From contig NZ_NRCN01000002.1 in the NCBI RefSeq assembly GCF_003130255.1, positions 124,001 to 188,000 of the forward strand: a stretch of DNA of 64,000 nucleotides. Direction: 5' to 3'. Of the stretch, positions 48,505 through 57,736 are shown one piece after another. Both the position numbers and the translations under genes were made by a program. Every line of letters begins with the position of its first letter. Position 1 is the stretch's first letter. Source of the DNA: Aggregatibacter kilianii (GTDB lineage Bacteria; Pseudomonadota; Gammaproteobacteria; Enterobacterales; Pasteurellaceae). Under the pieces are notes generated by a model. That model was not told where the DNA came from and did no database searches. It was given only the letters and a program-made list of their open reading frames with translations.

Positions 48505-49113
48505 ATGAAACTGAAATCATTACTGTTTATTTTAAGTTTACTACCGACCGCACTTTCCGCGCAGTGGGTGAATGTGGGGAATGCCGATTATAACTGGGGA
48601 CCGTTTTTGGTGTATTCCATCAATTTGGCGACAGAAAATGGCGAATACAAAGAAAACCAACTCCCGATGATGCTTTCGTTCAAATATGAAAAACCTGTTG
48701 AAGGCAAAAATTTTGCCATTAGCTTAATTAAAGAAATGGAACACTTGAAAGCAGATAAAGCCAAAATGGATTTGTGGCTAAAAGCAATGCAAGAGATTTT
48801 CCCCGATTTCTCGCCAAATGCCGTATTGCGCTATATTGCTTTGCCCGACAAAGGTTATTTCATTTTGAATGATTCCATTTTGGATCATGAGTTTGAACCG
48901 GAATTTAGCCAAATGCTTATCAACATCTGGTTATCGCCGGAAAGTAATTTCATCAAATTACAACCGCAATTATTAGGCAAAGAAAAAGGGGCAACTTCGC
49001 CGAATGAGTTTAAAACCGAGCCGGAAATTGATCCGATGGGTGAAGATGATGCCAGCCCTCAACTGCCACCGAATTTCCCGCTGAATACGTTAGATCCTGA
49101 GGCGGGCGGTTAA
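48505..49113 (+). CDS. Secreted chalcone-isomerase-like protein
   Basis: Predicted periplasmic protein of 202 residues with a signal peptide (about 1-20, ending LSA). The pattern QWVNVGNADYNW, FLVYSINLATENGEY, LWLKAMQEIFPDFS, LPDKGYFILND and FSQMLINIWLSPESNF fits the chalcone isomerase-like fold family of bacterial secreted proteins; function unknown. The tail (about 165-202) is acidic and Pro-rich. An uptake signal encodes the PTAL of the signal peptide. Start at 48505; a TTG two codons upstream is less likely. Confidence 0.72.
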   Translation: MKLKSLLFILSLLPTALSAQWVNVGNADYNWGPFLVYSINLATENGEYKENQLPMMLSFKYEKPVEGKNFAISLIKEMEHLKADKAKMDLWLKAMQEIFPDFSPNAVLRYIALPDKGYFILNDSILDHEFEPEFSQMLINIWLSPESNFIKLQPQLLGKEKGATSPNEFKTEPEIDPMGEDDASPQLPPNFPLNTLDPEAGG

Positions 49114-49119
49114 CAAAAA

Positions 49120-49145
49120 AGAGTCGTATTTAACGACTCTTTTTT
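49120..49145. terminator. Bidirectional terminator between the chalcone-like gene and ycfP
   Basis: AGAGTCG, 7-nt loop, CGACTCT, with A-run before and T-run after, serving both converging genes. Confidence 0.85.
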
Positions 49146-49152
49146 ATTGAGG

Positions 49153-49692
49153 TTACGCCTCTTTAAAGGCTTTAATTTGTTGCAAATGCTGGGAAATCTG
49201 CTTGAATTTGTGGGTTTCTACGGCATCCCAAATCACGTCATAATAAGGCGATAGAACCTTGGCACTGCGTTGGGAATCTAAAACACCGTCTTCCACGGAC
49301 AAAAACACCAAACAATGGGCTTTATTTTTCAAACGGAAATTTTCCACGCACTTGGTCGCAATGTCTTCATATTCTTCCGGACGATCGATTTTGCCACCCA
49401 TATTTTCCTGCGGGAATAAATTCGGGTTAAAAATCGCTTGTTTAATGCCACACAAAAAACCAATGCGTTCCGCCCAATAACCGCCAAGCCCTACGCCACA
49501 AATTAACGGTTTCTCATCTTTCGATTCGGATACCAATTTATGCACTTCTTTTAAAAGAAATTGCATATCATGACGCGGGTGCAATGTGCTGTAATTAATA
49601 AAACGCACATCATCATCGATGAATTTCAGCTGCAATACTTTTTCGTGATTGCCCGGGCTACTGGAATCAAAACCGTGTAAATAAATAATCAT
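49153..49692 (-). CDS. ycfP: YcfP/UPF0227 alpha/beta-hydrolase-fold protein
   Basis: 179 residues, very close to E. coli YcfP (180): [18 protein letters not shown] at the start, [16 protein letters not shown] in the nucleophile-elbow region and [10 protein letters not shown]. The elbow is GVGLGG, without the usual Ser nucleophile, so hydrolase activity is doubtful. The gene overlaps the end of rimK by 4 bp, making an nfsA-rimK-ycfP operon. Confidence 0.92.
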   Translation of the reverse strand: MIIYLHGFDSSSPGNHEKVLQLKFIDDDVRFINYSTLHPRHDMQFLLKEVHKLVSESKDEKPLICGVGLGGYWAERIGFLCGIKQAIFNPNLFPQENMGGKIDRPEEYEDIATKCVENFRLKNKAHCLVFLSVEDGVLDSQRSAKVLSPYYDVIWDAVETHKFKQISQHLQQIKAFKEA

Positions 49693-50606
49693 TTTATTAC
49701 TCCAACCTGATTACGAATCTTTTGTTCTAAATGTAAGATCATCTGCAAGGCAATATCAATACCACTGGTTTTCTCGATCATTTCAAGCCCCGGACTGGCA
49801 TTGACTTCCAATACCAACGGGCCATTGGCTGAACGGATTAAATCCACGCCTGCCACGTCCAAGCCTAACACTTTCGTTGCGTTTAAGGCAATGTGTTTTT
49901 CTTGTTCGGTTAATACAACTTTTTCTGTAGTGGCACCACGGTGACAATTAGCACGAAATTCACCATTTTGCCCGATGCGTTGCATGGTTGCGATAATGCG
50001 GTTGCCCACCACAAAGCAACGTAAATCGGCGCCTTGGGCTTCCGCAATAAATTCCTGCGCTAATGCCGGCACATTCGCCTGCTTCAATGTTTCTAAAATA
50101 CTGACCGCACTTTGTGGCCGTTCCGCCAAAATCACGCCAATACCTTGCGAGCCGCTTAGGGTTTTCAAGATAGTTGGCACACCGATGTGTTGCACCGCAC
50201 GATTGGCATCCACTTCCATACCGGCAAGTATAGAATCCGGCACGGCAATGTCGTGTTGCAACAACATTTGCAAGCTCAGCCATTTATCTCGCGCATTGCA
50301 AAAGGCTTCTACATTATTCAAGCAAGGTACACCCAAGGCTTGAAAATAGTGCAATACACGACAGCCCATGAGCATACTGCCTGTGCCAAAGCGGGGTAAC
50401 ACGGCATCATATTGCGGCAATAATTGCGCTTCACTTTCCACATCCGCCTGATAATACAAAGCAAAGTGCGGTGGATTTTTACGGAGTTTTATCAAACAAC
50501 GATTCGGATCGAGAATATCCATTTGATGGCCGTTTTCTTCCGCCGCCTGTTTTAAACGCCGACAGCTATACAAACGCGGTTCACGGCACAACATTAATAG
50601 TTTCAT
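49689..50606 (-). CDS. rimK: RimK-like ATP-grasp glutamate ligase
   Basis: ATP-grasp enzyme that in E. coli adds glutamates to the C-terminus of ribosomal protein S6. The 305-residue product has [13 protein letters not shown] around residues 97-109, the ATP-binding [13 protein letters not shown] around 146-158 and the metal-binding [15 protein letters not shown] near 264-278. It follows nfsA with 7 bp between, as in E. coli (nfsA-rimK). Confidence 0.93.
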   Translation of the reverse strand: MKLLMLCREPRLYSCRRLKQAAEENGHQMDILDPNRCLIKLRKNPPHFALYYQADVESEAQLLPQYDAVLPRFGTGSMLMGCRVLHYFQALGVPCLNNVEAFCNARDKWLSLQMLLQHDIAVPDSILAGMEVDANRAVQHIGVPTILKTLSGSQGIGVILAERPQSAVSILETLKQANVPALAQEFIAEAQGADLRCFVVGNRIIATMQRIGQNGEFRANCHRGATTEKVVLTEQEKHIALNATKVLGLDVAGVDLIRSANGPLVLEVNASPGLEMIEKTSGIDIALQMILHLEQKIRNQVGVIK

Positions 50607-50613
50607 TGATATA

Positions 50614-51348
50614 TTACTTTTTAATAAAACCTTGTTGCTGCAAATAAGCCAATACTTTCGGGCGAATCGGCTTATCCAAACTCTTAATCACATTACGCGA
50701 CCAATCCATGTCGATATTACTACGCTGACGGTAATATTCCGCCACGGTTTGGTTATATTCGTCCAATTTGGTGGTATCCAACGGTTGGTAGGCATTTTCA
50801 AAGAATAAGGTTTCTTTTGGTAACCGTGGTTTACTCGGCGGTTCTTGATCAGGATAGCCCAAGCACATGCCGACCATTGGTAAGCAATGTTCCGGCAAGT
50901 TTAACAATTTGCCGACAGCTTCCATTTCATTACGCAAAGAACCGATATACACTCCGCCAAGCCCTAAACTTTCCGCCGCCAACAACACGTTTTGCGACAT
51001 AATACCGGTATCCACCGCGCCGATGAGCAACACTTCCGCATAATCTAACTGCGCGGTTGGGCAAATTTGTTTATGTTTATGAAAATCCACACAAAATACC
51101 CAAAACTCCGGTGCGCTTTTCACATATTCCTGATTAGAGCTATACACCATCATCTGCTCACGCAACGCAGGATCGGTAATACGCACAATAGAAACGCATT
51201 GCAAATGGTTAGAGGTGGACGCAAAACGGGCCGCATTGACTAATTGCTCAATGACCTTCTCTTCTATTGGTTCAGGCGTGAAACAACGAATAGAACGATG
51301 GGATAATATGCAATCTAAAGTGAAAGACGTATATTTTTTTTCAGACAT
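50614..51348 (-). CDS. nfsA: Oxygen-insensitive NADPH nitroreductase NfsA
   Basis: FMN flavoprotein reducing nitroaromatics and quinones by two electrons. The 244-residue protein (E. coli 240) has the FMN-binding [14 protein letters not shown] around residues 13-26, [23 protein letters not shown] around 129-140 and the NADPH-contact RPRxPKETL-like KPRLPKETL. It is divergent from grxA, the E. coli arrangement. Confidence 0.94.
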   Translation of the reverse strand: MSEKKYTSFTLDCILSHRSIRCFTPEPIEEKVIEQLVNAARFASTSNHLQCVSIVRITDPALREQMMVYSSNQEYVKSAPEFWVFCVDFHKHKQICPTAQLDYAEVLLIGAVDTGIMSQNVLLAAESLGLGGVYIGSLRNEMEAVGKLLNLPEHCLPMVGMCLGYPDQEPPSKPRLPKETLFFENAYQPLDTTKLDEYNQTVAEYYRQRSNIDMDWSRNVIKSLDKPIRPKVLAYLQQQGFIKK

Positions 51349-51474
51349 AAAATTTCCTCATACGACGGCGTTAAAATTCGCTGTATTTTACACCAACCGC
51401 CTCAAAATCACTTTATTCTTTTTCGTGCACGCCGTAAAATCAGCGCGTTTATTTACTACACAAAAGGAAAAATG

Positions 51475-51735
51475 ATGTTTGTGACAATTTATGGCCGCCT
51501 AAGCTGCCCATACTGCGTACGCGCTAAAGCCTTAGCGGAAAAATTAAAAACTTCGGTGGATAATTTTGATTATCGCTATATCGACATTATCGAGCAAGGT
51601 CTAAGCAAAGACGATATTGCCAAAATTATCGGCAAACCGGTACAAACCGTGCCGCAAATTTTAGTTGATGAAAAACACATTGGCGGCTGTACTGACTTCC
51701 AAGCCTTCGTGCGTGAACAATTTGGCATTGACTAA
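51475..51735 (+). CDS. grxA: Glutaredoxin 1 GrxA
   Basis: Glutathione-dependent thiol reductase, 86 residues. The active site CPYCVRAK is at about residues 11-18, the cis-Pro in QTVPQI and GGCTDF near the end bind glutathione. The ATG at 51475 matches homologues and has better spacing from AAGG than the ATG at 51472. It converges on the SrfA/VWA cluster across a long uptake-signal terminator. Confidence 0.95.
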   Translation: MFVTIYGRLSCPYCVRAKALAEKLKTSVDNFDYRYIDIIEQGLSKDDIAKIIGKPVQTVPQILVDEKHIGGCTDFQAFVREQFGID

Positions 51736-51754
51736 TTTTTCAGTGTGATAAAAC

Positions 51755-51800
51755 AAAAAGTGCGGTTAAAAAAACAAATAAATTTTTAACCGCACTTTTT
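51755..51800. terminator. Uptake-signal dyad terminator between grxA and the VWA cluster
   Basis: An 18-bp perfect stem: AAAAAGTGCGGTTAAAAA (51755-51772) with its complement (51783-51800), loop of 10 nt. It ends both the grxA and the leftward cluster transcripts. Confidence 0.85.
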
Positions 51801-51815
51801 TATTTCACCAATTTA

Positions 51816-53213
51816 TCAGTTAGGCACCGTCACATCGGCAATCAATTTCAAATCCGGGTTCACATAAACCACACGGAAATCATCACCTTGTTTTACCACT
51901 TCCAGCATTTTGATTTTGTGTTGGCAATCCCGAATCGGCTTGCGATAAGCGTAGGTTCGCATTCTGTCATTGAGCTTAATTTGTAGCTCAAATCCATGAC
52001 CGCTATCAAGCATTTTACACATATAACCGCCCGGCACTTGGTGCGCACCGAATTGTTCTACGGTGAAAACATAACTGCCGTTTGGCATTTGGTTACGACT
52101 CTTCGCCACAATATTTTCCACCGGCGAGGTGAAATTCCGTTTTTTGCTGCCGCAACCTACACCATTCATATCCACGTCAAGCACAGCATAGCCATTAGAA
52201 CATTTATTGGCGTGGGCGTTTAACGTATTTAATTGTAAGTCCAAATCCTCGCCATTATGCCATGCCAAAGAAGCCCGGAAATCACCGTTCGGGTTACCAC
52301 CGGAGGCTTTGACTTTTTCCGCAATGCTATTATCAATTTTCGGCTTAGGCGGCTTTTTCTCTTCTTTTGGTTTTTCCTTCATCGGCTCAGGCTTTTTCAC
52401 CTCTTTTTTCGGTTCCGATTTTGGCATTTCTTTCACCGGTTCGGGTTTTGGTGCTGCTTTCACCGGTTCAGGTTTAGGCGCTTCTTTCACCGGTTCAGGT
52501 TTAGGCGCTTCTTTCACAGGCTCCGGTTTAGGTTCCTCCTTCATCGGCTCGGGCTTTGGCTCTTCTTTTATAGGCTCGGGTTTTGGTTCTTCTTTCGGCG
52601 GTTCCGTTTTTGGCTCCGGTTTGGCAATTTCAATTTTTACCGGCACTGTCGGTTCCGCTTTAATCGGCTCCGGACGGAAATAGAACCACCATGCTAACCC
52701 GCCTAACAACAATAACAATAATAATGGCAACAACCACAGCCACCAACGGGGCTTTTTCACCAGAGGTGCAGGCGGCACAACAGGCATCGGCTTTTTGCCC
52801 AAGCCCCAACCGATAATCACAGGTTGCTTGTTCACCACATAAATGTGGATAGAATCATGTTGCGCCGCCTCGACTAAGCTTTCCAATAAAGTCGCTTGTT
52901 CGGTGGTAATCGTGCCTTTTTGTAACAAATCCGTACGCAATTTATCCACTGCGTCCAAACGTTGAGATATCAGCGTTTCAGCTTGTTTGCGGGTTGCTTG
53001 TTCCCGTTCGGTATTGCCTAACAAATATGGTTGTCCTTGCAACTCGGAATACCATTCCACCACATTACCATTGACTTCAGGACGTGCAAACATAGAAGCC
53101 GTACTGGGCGGTAGGTGCCGATTTAACAGACTGACAATTTCATCATAATGGCCAAATAACTCGACAGCAGTCGGATTTTGCTGTTCCAAATTGACTCGTG
53201 CAAGACGTTGCAT
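51816..53213 (-). CDS. SrfA-like N-domain membrane protein with Pro/Glu/Lys stalk and distinct C-terminal domain
   Basis: 465 residues. Residues 1-140 form a cytoplasmic domain shared with the three genes upstream in transcription (MQRLARVNLEQQN start, EWYSELQGQPYLLGN, VNKQPVIIGWGLGKK) and reminiscent of the SrfA virulence-factor family. A membrane span follows (about 157-178, Leu-rich), then a stalk of PEPxKEEPK repeats (about 200-285). The C-terminal 165 residues are not VWA: LAWHNGEDLDLQLNTLNAHA and a pair-rich set of Cys suggest a beta-sandwich resembling DUF2135-like domains of secreted proteins. Last gene of the cluster. Function unknown. Confidence 0.8.
   Translation of the reverse strand: MQRLARVNLEQQNPTAVELFGHYDEIVSLLNRHLPPSTASMFARPEVNGNVVEWYSELQGQPYLLGNTEREQATRKQAETLISQRLDAVDKLRTDLLQKGTITTEQATLLESLVEAAQHDSIHIYVVNKQPVIIGWGLGKKPMPVVPPAPLVKKPRWWLWLLPLLLLLLLGGLAWWFYFRPEPIKAEPTVPVKIEIAKPEPKTEPPKEEPKPEPIKEEPKPEPMKEEPKPEPVKEAPKPEPVKEAPKPEPVKAAPKPEPVKEMPKSEPKKEVKKPEPMKEKPKEEKKPPKPKIDNSIAEKVKASGGNPNGDFRASLAWHNGEDLDLQLNTLNAHANKCSNGYAVLDVDMNGVGCGSKKRNFTSPVENIVAKSRNQMPNGSYVFTVEQFGAHQVPGGYMCKMLDSGHGFELQIKLNDRMRTYAYRKPIRDCQHKIKMLEVVKQGDDFRVVYVNPDLKLIADVTVPN
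52359..52616 (-). repeat. Coding repeats of the Pro/Glu/Lys stalk
   Basis: Imperfect tandem units of about 27 bp encode PEPVKEAPK-type repeats (residues about 200-285). The opposite strand is open and gives spurious Gly/Ser-rich frames. Confidence 0.75.
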
Positions 53214-53263
53214 AATCTCTCCAACTTCAAAAACGCGGTGAAAAACGACCGCACTTTATCACA

Positions 53264-54763
53264 TTATTTACACTCTTCTTTTTCCACCATCGGCTTAATA
53301 GCTTGGTTAATCATGCTGGTGACTTGTGCCTTGCTATTGGCGGTAAACACTTTGCCTTTGGTCGCGGTGGCCAAACAATTTGCGGCTTTAGTGCCCCCAA
53401 TATCCACTACGTTAATTTTCAATTTCGGTTTATTTTTCGCGATTTGACGGGCGAGGCCGCATACGTCGTGTTTTACTCCGTTACAGAAATCATCACCATC
53501 ACTTAACACTAAAATAAACGCCTCACGCTTAACACCATCAACCATTGATGCCGCTTGCTGTAAACCACTATAGAGCGCGGTGCCAGTGCCCTGATCACTG
53601 TCTTTCGGTTGCAATGCATTGATTTGGGCTTTTAGTGCTTTCCGCTTACCTGGGCCGAACATGCCATGATTTCTGGCTCCTGGACACACTTTTAAACTCA
53701 CCAATCCAATATCAATATTCGGATCAATCTTATCAATGATTGCCGCAGCAGATTTCTTCGCCGTACTAATACGGTTTGGCTCACGGCGCATATAATCGAA
53801 ATCTGCGTCGGAGGAATACTGCGAATCAATAAAACGTTGAATAGACGCCGGACTTTCCAACAATGAAAACAACATCGACAAGGAATCATCAAATACAATC
53901 ACCATTTGCGGACGTTGAGCCGGGGTGATGGTTTTGGTGCAATATTTCGGTTTTTCCGGTTTAGGTGGCTCCTTCACTTTCAACGGCTCCTCAACCTTCG
54001 GTGGTTCTTCGACTTTTGGCGGTTCTTCCACTTTTGGAGGTTCCTCTACTTTTGGCGGTTCCTCTACTTTTGGCTCTTCCGGCTCCGGAATAAACTCAAG
54101 CCGCTGTGGCTCGGGCTTCGATTCCTCTTTTGGCGGTTCCGGTTTCGGTTCTTCTTTTGGTGGCTCCGGTTTGGAAATTTCAACTTTTACAGGCTCCATT
54201 GGTTGAGATTGAACCGGCTCAGGGCGGAAGAACAACCACCACGCCAAACCACCTAGTAATAGCAATAATAACGGTAACAACCACAGCCACCCGCGGGATT
54301 TACTTGGTACAGGCACAACAGGTGGTGGGACTGGAATCGGCTTTTTACCCAAGCCCCAACCGGTAATCACGGGTTGTTTGTTGACGATATAAATTTGGAT
54401 GGAATCATGCTGTGCCGCATCAACCATGCGCTCCAATAAAGTCGCTTGTTCTGCACTGATACTGCCCTTTTGCAACAACTCCGCACGCAGTTTATCTACC
54501 GTAGCCAAACGCTGTGAAATCAAGCCCTCAGCCTGTTTTCTAGCCTGCTGTTCCCGTTCGGAGTTACCTAACAAATATGGTTGTCCTTGTAACTCCGAAT
54601 ACCACTCCACTAACTCGCCATGCACGTCAGGTCGCGCCAACATAGTGGCTGTGCTTGGTGGAAGATGACGAAGTAAAATTGTCGTGACCTCATCATAATG
54701 GCCAAACAACTCCACGGCTGCGCTATTTTGTTGATCTAAATTAACTCTTGCTAAGCGTTGCAT
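53264..54763 (-). CDS. SrfA-like N-domain membrane protein with C-terminal VWA domain (copy A)
   Basis: 499 residues: shared N-domain (1-140), Pro-rich linker, membrane span (about 158-179), KPEP and VEEPPK stalk (about 198-270), then a VWA domain (about 286-495). The metal-ion-dependent adhesion site is intact: DDSLS (292-296), Thr in GTGTALY (about 395) and Asp in LSDGDD (about 422). Several Cys suggest disulfides, fitting a periplasmic location. It starts with the same MQRLARVNLDQQN as its neighbours and is separated by 50 bp from the next gene with an uptake signal between. Confidence 0.83.
   Translation of the reverse strand: MQRLARVNLDQQNSAAVELFGHYDEVTTILLRHLPPSTATMLARPDVHGELVEWYSELQGQPYLLGNSEREQQARKQAEGLISQRLATVDKLRAELLQKGSISAEQATLLERMVDAAQHDSIQIYIVNKQPVITGWGLGKKPIPVPPPVVPVPSKSRGWLWLLPLLLLLLGGLAWWLFFRPEPVQSQPMEPVKVEISKPEPPKEEPKPEPPKEESKPEPQRLEFIPEPEEPKVEEPPKVEEPPKVEEPPKVEEPPKVEEPLKVKEPPKPEKPKYCTKTITPAQRPQMVIVFDDSLSMLFSLLESPASIQRFIDSQYSSDADFDYMRREPNRISTAKKSAAAIIDKIDPNIDIGLVSLKVCPGARNHGMFGPGKRKALKAQINALQPKDSDQGTGTALYSGLQQAASMVDGVKREAFILVLSDGDDFCNGVKHDVCGLARQIAKNKPKLKINVVDIGGTKAANCLATATKGKVFTANSKAQVTSMINQAIKPMVEKEECK
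53966..54073 (-). repeat. 18-bp coding tandem repeat (PKVEEP)
   Basis: About six 18-bp units encode PKVEEP; the unit length preserves the frame, so copy-number change would only lengthen or shorten the stalk. Confidence 0.85.
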
Positions 54764-54813
54764 AATCTCTCCAACCTCAAAAATACGATGAAATATGACC
54801 GCACTTTATCACA

Positions 54814-56310
54814 TTATTTACACTCTTCTTTTTCCACCATTGGTTTAATGGCTTGGTTAATCATATTAGTAACTTGTGCTTTACTGTTAGCGGTGAACAC
54901 TTTGCCTTTGGTCTCCGTTGCCAAACAGTTTGCGGCTTTCGCACCACCAATATCGACGACATTAATTTTCAGTTTTGGTTTTTGTTTGGCTAATTCTTGT
55001 GCTATAGCACACACATTAGTATTACCTTTATCACAACTTTCCTCACCATCGCTCAACACTAAAATAAAAGCATCACGTTTAACGCCATCTACCATGGCTG
55101 CGGCTTGTCGCAAACCGCCATGAAGCGCCGTACCTATATTCTCCTCGCCCTCTTTCGGAAACAATCCTCTAATTTGAGCTTTTAGTGCTTTACGCTTACT
55201 CGGACCGAACATACCATGATTTCTGGCTCCAGGGCATCTTCTTAAACTTACCAATCCAATATCAATATTAGGATCAATCTTATCAATAATATCTGTAGCC
55301 GCTTTTTTTGCTGTAGTAAGACGACGTGGTTCACGGAACATATGTGCTTTTTCCTCTTCCGAGATTATCTCATTATTACGCCAACGATCCCAAAATGCGT
55401 TAATTACTGCACTGCTTTCATTTAAACTAGCCAACATAGATAAGGAATCATCAAATACAATTACCATTTGCGGACGTTGAGCCGGCGTAATAGTTTTAGT
55501 GCAATATTTTGGTTTTTCCTGTTTAGGAGGTTCTTCCACTTTCGGAGGATCCTCAACCTTTGGAGATTCCTCCACTTTTGGTGGTTCCTCCACTTTCGGT
55601 GGTTCTTCTACTTTCGATGGTTCTTCCGGCTCAGGAATAAACTCAAGCTGTTGAGGTTCCGGCTTCGGTTCCTCTTTTGGTAGTTCCGGTTTTGGTTCTT
55701 CTTTCGGTGGCTCCGGTTTAGAAATTTCAATTTTCACCGGTTCTATCGGTTCAGGCTGAATAGGCTCAGCGCGGAAGAACAACCACCATGCCAAACCACC
55801 TAGTAATAGCAATAATAATAGTAACAACCACAGCCACACGCGGGATTTACTTGGTACAGGCACAACTGATGGCGGAACAGGAATCGGCTTTTTGCCTAAG
55901 CCCCAACCTGTTATTACGGGCTGTTTATTCACCACATAAATTTGAATGGAATCATGCTGTGCTGCATCAACTAAGCGAGCTAATAATGTAGCGCGCTCTA
56001 CGCTGATGCCACCTTTTTGTAATAGCTCTGCACATAACTTATCTACTGCCGTCAAACGTTGTGAAATGAGTGCCTCTGATTGTTTTCGGAGATGTTGATC
56101 GCGCTCCGAATTACCTAATAAATATGGCTGACCTTGTAGCTCAGAATACCATTCCACGATATTCCCACTTACTTCTGGACGCGCAAACATAGCCGCTGTA
56201 CTCGGCGGCAGATGATGGCGTAAAATCGTCATGATGTCATCGTAGTGATGAAATAACTCAACGGCTGCTATATTTTGTTGTTCTAAATTGATTCTTGTTA
56301 GGCGTTGCAT
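54814..56310 (-). CDS. SrfA-like N-domain membrane protein with C-terminal VWA domain (copy B)
   Basis: 498 residues, the closest relative of copy A: same N-domain (start MQRLTRINLEQQN), membrane span (about 158-179), stalk of KVEEPP units (about 233-262) and VWA domain (about 284-494) with intact DDSLS (287-291), GTALHGG and LSDGEES. The C-terminal 55 residues differ from copy A at only three positions, whereas the front of the VWA domain (about 295-330) is quite different, which points to duplication followed by local conversion or divergent selection. Confidence 0.83.
   Translation of the reverse strand: MQRLTRINLEQQNIAAVELFHHYDDIMTILRHHLPPSTAAMFARPEVSGNIVEWYSELQGQPYLLGNSERDQHLRKQSEALISQRLTAVDKLCAELLQKGGISVERATLLARLVDAAQHDSIQIYVVNKQPVITGWGLGKKPIPVPPSVVPVPSKSRVWLWLLLLLLLLLGGLAWWLFFRAEPIQPEPIEPVKIEISKPEPPKEEPKPELPKEEPKPEPQQLEFIPEPEEPSKVEEPPKVEEPPKVEESPKVEDPPKVEEPPKQEKPKYCTKTITPAQRPQMVIVFDDSLSMLASLNESSAVINAFWDRWRNNEIISEEEKAHMFREPRRLTTAKKAATDIIDKIDPNIDIGLVSLRRCPGARNHGMFGPSKRKALKAQIRGLFPKEGEENIGTALHGGLRQAAAMVDGVKRDAFILVLSDGEESCDKGNTNVCAIAQELAKQKPKLKINVVDIGGAKAANCLATETKGKVFTANSKAQVTNMINQAIKPMVEKEECK
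55525..55614 (-). repeat. 18-bp coding tandem repeat (KVEEPP)
   Basis: Five degenerate 18-bp units encode KVEEPP/KVEESP/KVEDPP; fewer and more diverged than in copy A. Confidence 0.82.
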
Positions 56311-56352
56311 AACTTCTCCAAAGTCAAAAACGCAGTAAAAAACGACCGCACT

Positions 56353-57636
56353 TTATTCGCAAATTTCTTGTTGTACCGGCTTCATGGCTTGTTTAATCGC
56401 ATCGGTTAATTTTTCTTGGCTGGTCATGTCATGATCAAAAATCTGCCCGCCTGTCGCGGTTGCCAAGCAGTCTGTGACATTCCAGGGGGAATTGATACTC
56501 ACAATATTCACTTTCAATTTTGGCCGTTCTTTTGCCACATTTTCCATTAATGCACAGATTTTTCGTTCGGTGCAATCGCCGTTACCTTCGGTAATCAACA
56601 CAATCAAGGCTTCCCGCTTTTTACCATCAAGCAATGTTAAGGCTTTTTCAATGCCCTCATAAATAGGCGTGCCCGGTACTCGATGGTCACGCACCGTCAT
56701 ATTTTGTACTTTATTTTTTAATTCCGTACGTTGTGCACCGGTAAAAATACCATGGTTAATCGCAGCCGATACATCAGGCGATTTGCTGACGCAACTTTGT
56801 AGTTCAATCAAGCCGATATCTACGGCATTCGGAACATCATTAATCAAGTGCGTCACTGCCTCCTTGGCAGCTACAGAGCGATTCGGTTGACGATCCATAT
56901 AATCAATTTCGGATTGTGGCAGGATTTGTTGTTGCAATTTTTCATCAAATGCATTGATCGCGGCTTTACTTTCCAACAAAGTATATTTCATACCGGTAGC
57001 GTTATTAAAAACAATCGCTAACTGTGGAATATCCGCTGGCTTCTCCACTTTTCGGCAATTTTTCGGCACAATTGACTCAATTTTTACAGTTTTAGTAACA
57101 GGCGACATTAAAAACAACCACCCAAGAATGGCCAAAATAGTGAAAGTGGAAAGTAATAGCGGCAATAACCAACGATGGGGTGTTTTTGTCTCTGTCACTG
57201 GCGGTGTCTGCTCAGCAGTGATATCTTTTTTCTGCCCCCAACCGATAATCACAGGTTGTTGGTTGACGCTGTAAATTTGAATATCGTGTTGTTTTACGAT
57301 ATGTGTGAATTGTTTTAAATAATCAGCAATAGTGGGTTCAATCGCCTCTTTTTGCAATAACTCGGATACCAATGCATCAATGGAAGTCAAACGTTGCACA
57401 ACAAGCGCGTTGGCTTCTGCATAGTGGCTTGAATGGACGTCTAATAATTGTGGTTGCCCTTGCAATTCGGAATACCATTCCACCATATTGCCCTTCACTT
57501 CAGGGCGCGCCAATATGCTTGCCGTGCTAGGTGGCAAATAGCGATTTAATATCGCTACGATGTCATCGTAATGGTGAAATAACTCGATCGCTTCCCGGTT
57601 GTATTGATCCAAACCAACCCGTGCCAGACGTTGCAT
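56353..57636 (-). CDS. SrfA-like N-domain membrane protein with degenerate VWA domain
   Basis: 427 residues. The N-domain (1-135) and membrane span (about 155-178) match the three downstream paralogues, but the repeat stalk is absent. The VWA-like domain (about 205-420) has lost the metal site: DDSLS is replaced by NNATG (211-215) and the later Asp of LSDG by Glu (ITEG). Probably structural or inhibitory rather than metal-dependent ligand binding. First gene after the terminator that ends the lipoprotein gene. Confidence 0.78.
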   Translation of the reverse strand: MQRLARVGLDQYNREAIELFHHYDDIVAILNRYLPPSTASILARPEVKGNMVEWYSELQGQPQLLDVHSSHYAEANALVVQRLTSIDALVSELLQKEAIEPTIADYLKQFTHIVKQHDIQIYSVNQQPVIIGWGQKKDITAEQTPPVTETKTPHRWLLPLLLSTFTILAILGWLFLMSPVTKTVKIESIVPKNCRKVEKPADIPQLAIVFNNATGMKYTLLESKAAINAFDEKLQQQILPQSEIDYMDRQPNRSVAAKEAVTHLINDVPNAVDIGLIELQSCVSKSPDVSAAINHGIFTGAQRTELKNKVQNMTVRDHRVPGTPIYEGIEKALTLLDGKKREALIVLITEGNGDCTERKICALMENVAKERPKLKVNIVSINSPWNVTDCLATATGGQIFDHDMTSQEKLTDAIKQAMKPVQQEICE

Positions 57637-57697
57637 AGTATTCCTTAAAAAACATCCCCAAAAATCACCGCACTTTGAGGATCACAAAAAGTAAAAA

Positions 57698-57726
57698 GAG
57701 GGCCACCAACATCGTTGGTAGCCCTC
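57698..57726 (-). terminator. Intrinsic terminator between the relay operon and the VWA array
   Basis: Reading leftward, GAGGGC and GCCCTC enclose CCAAC/GTTGG with loop GAT, then TTTTTAC. It lies just after the lipoprotein gene stop, so the four paralogues are a separate or attenuated unit. Confidence 0.82.
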
Positions 57727-57736
57727 AGTATTCGCA

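Noticed and set aside
52207-52697. Long plus-strand frames rich in Gly-Ser-Phe or Arg-Phe opposite the VWA-cluster stalks
   Set aside because: They are the antisense of the Pro/Glu/Lys coding repeats; periodic codons keep the other strand open. No ribosome site and no family match.
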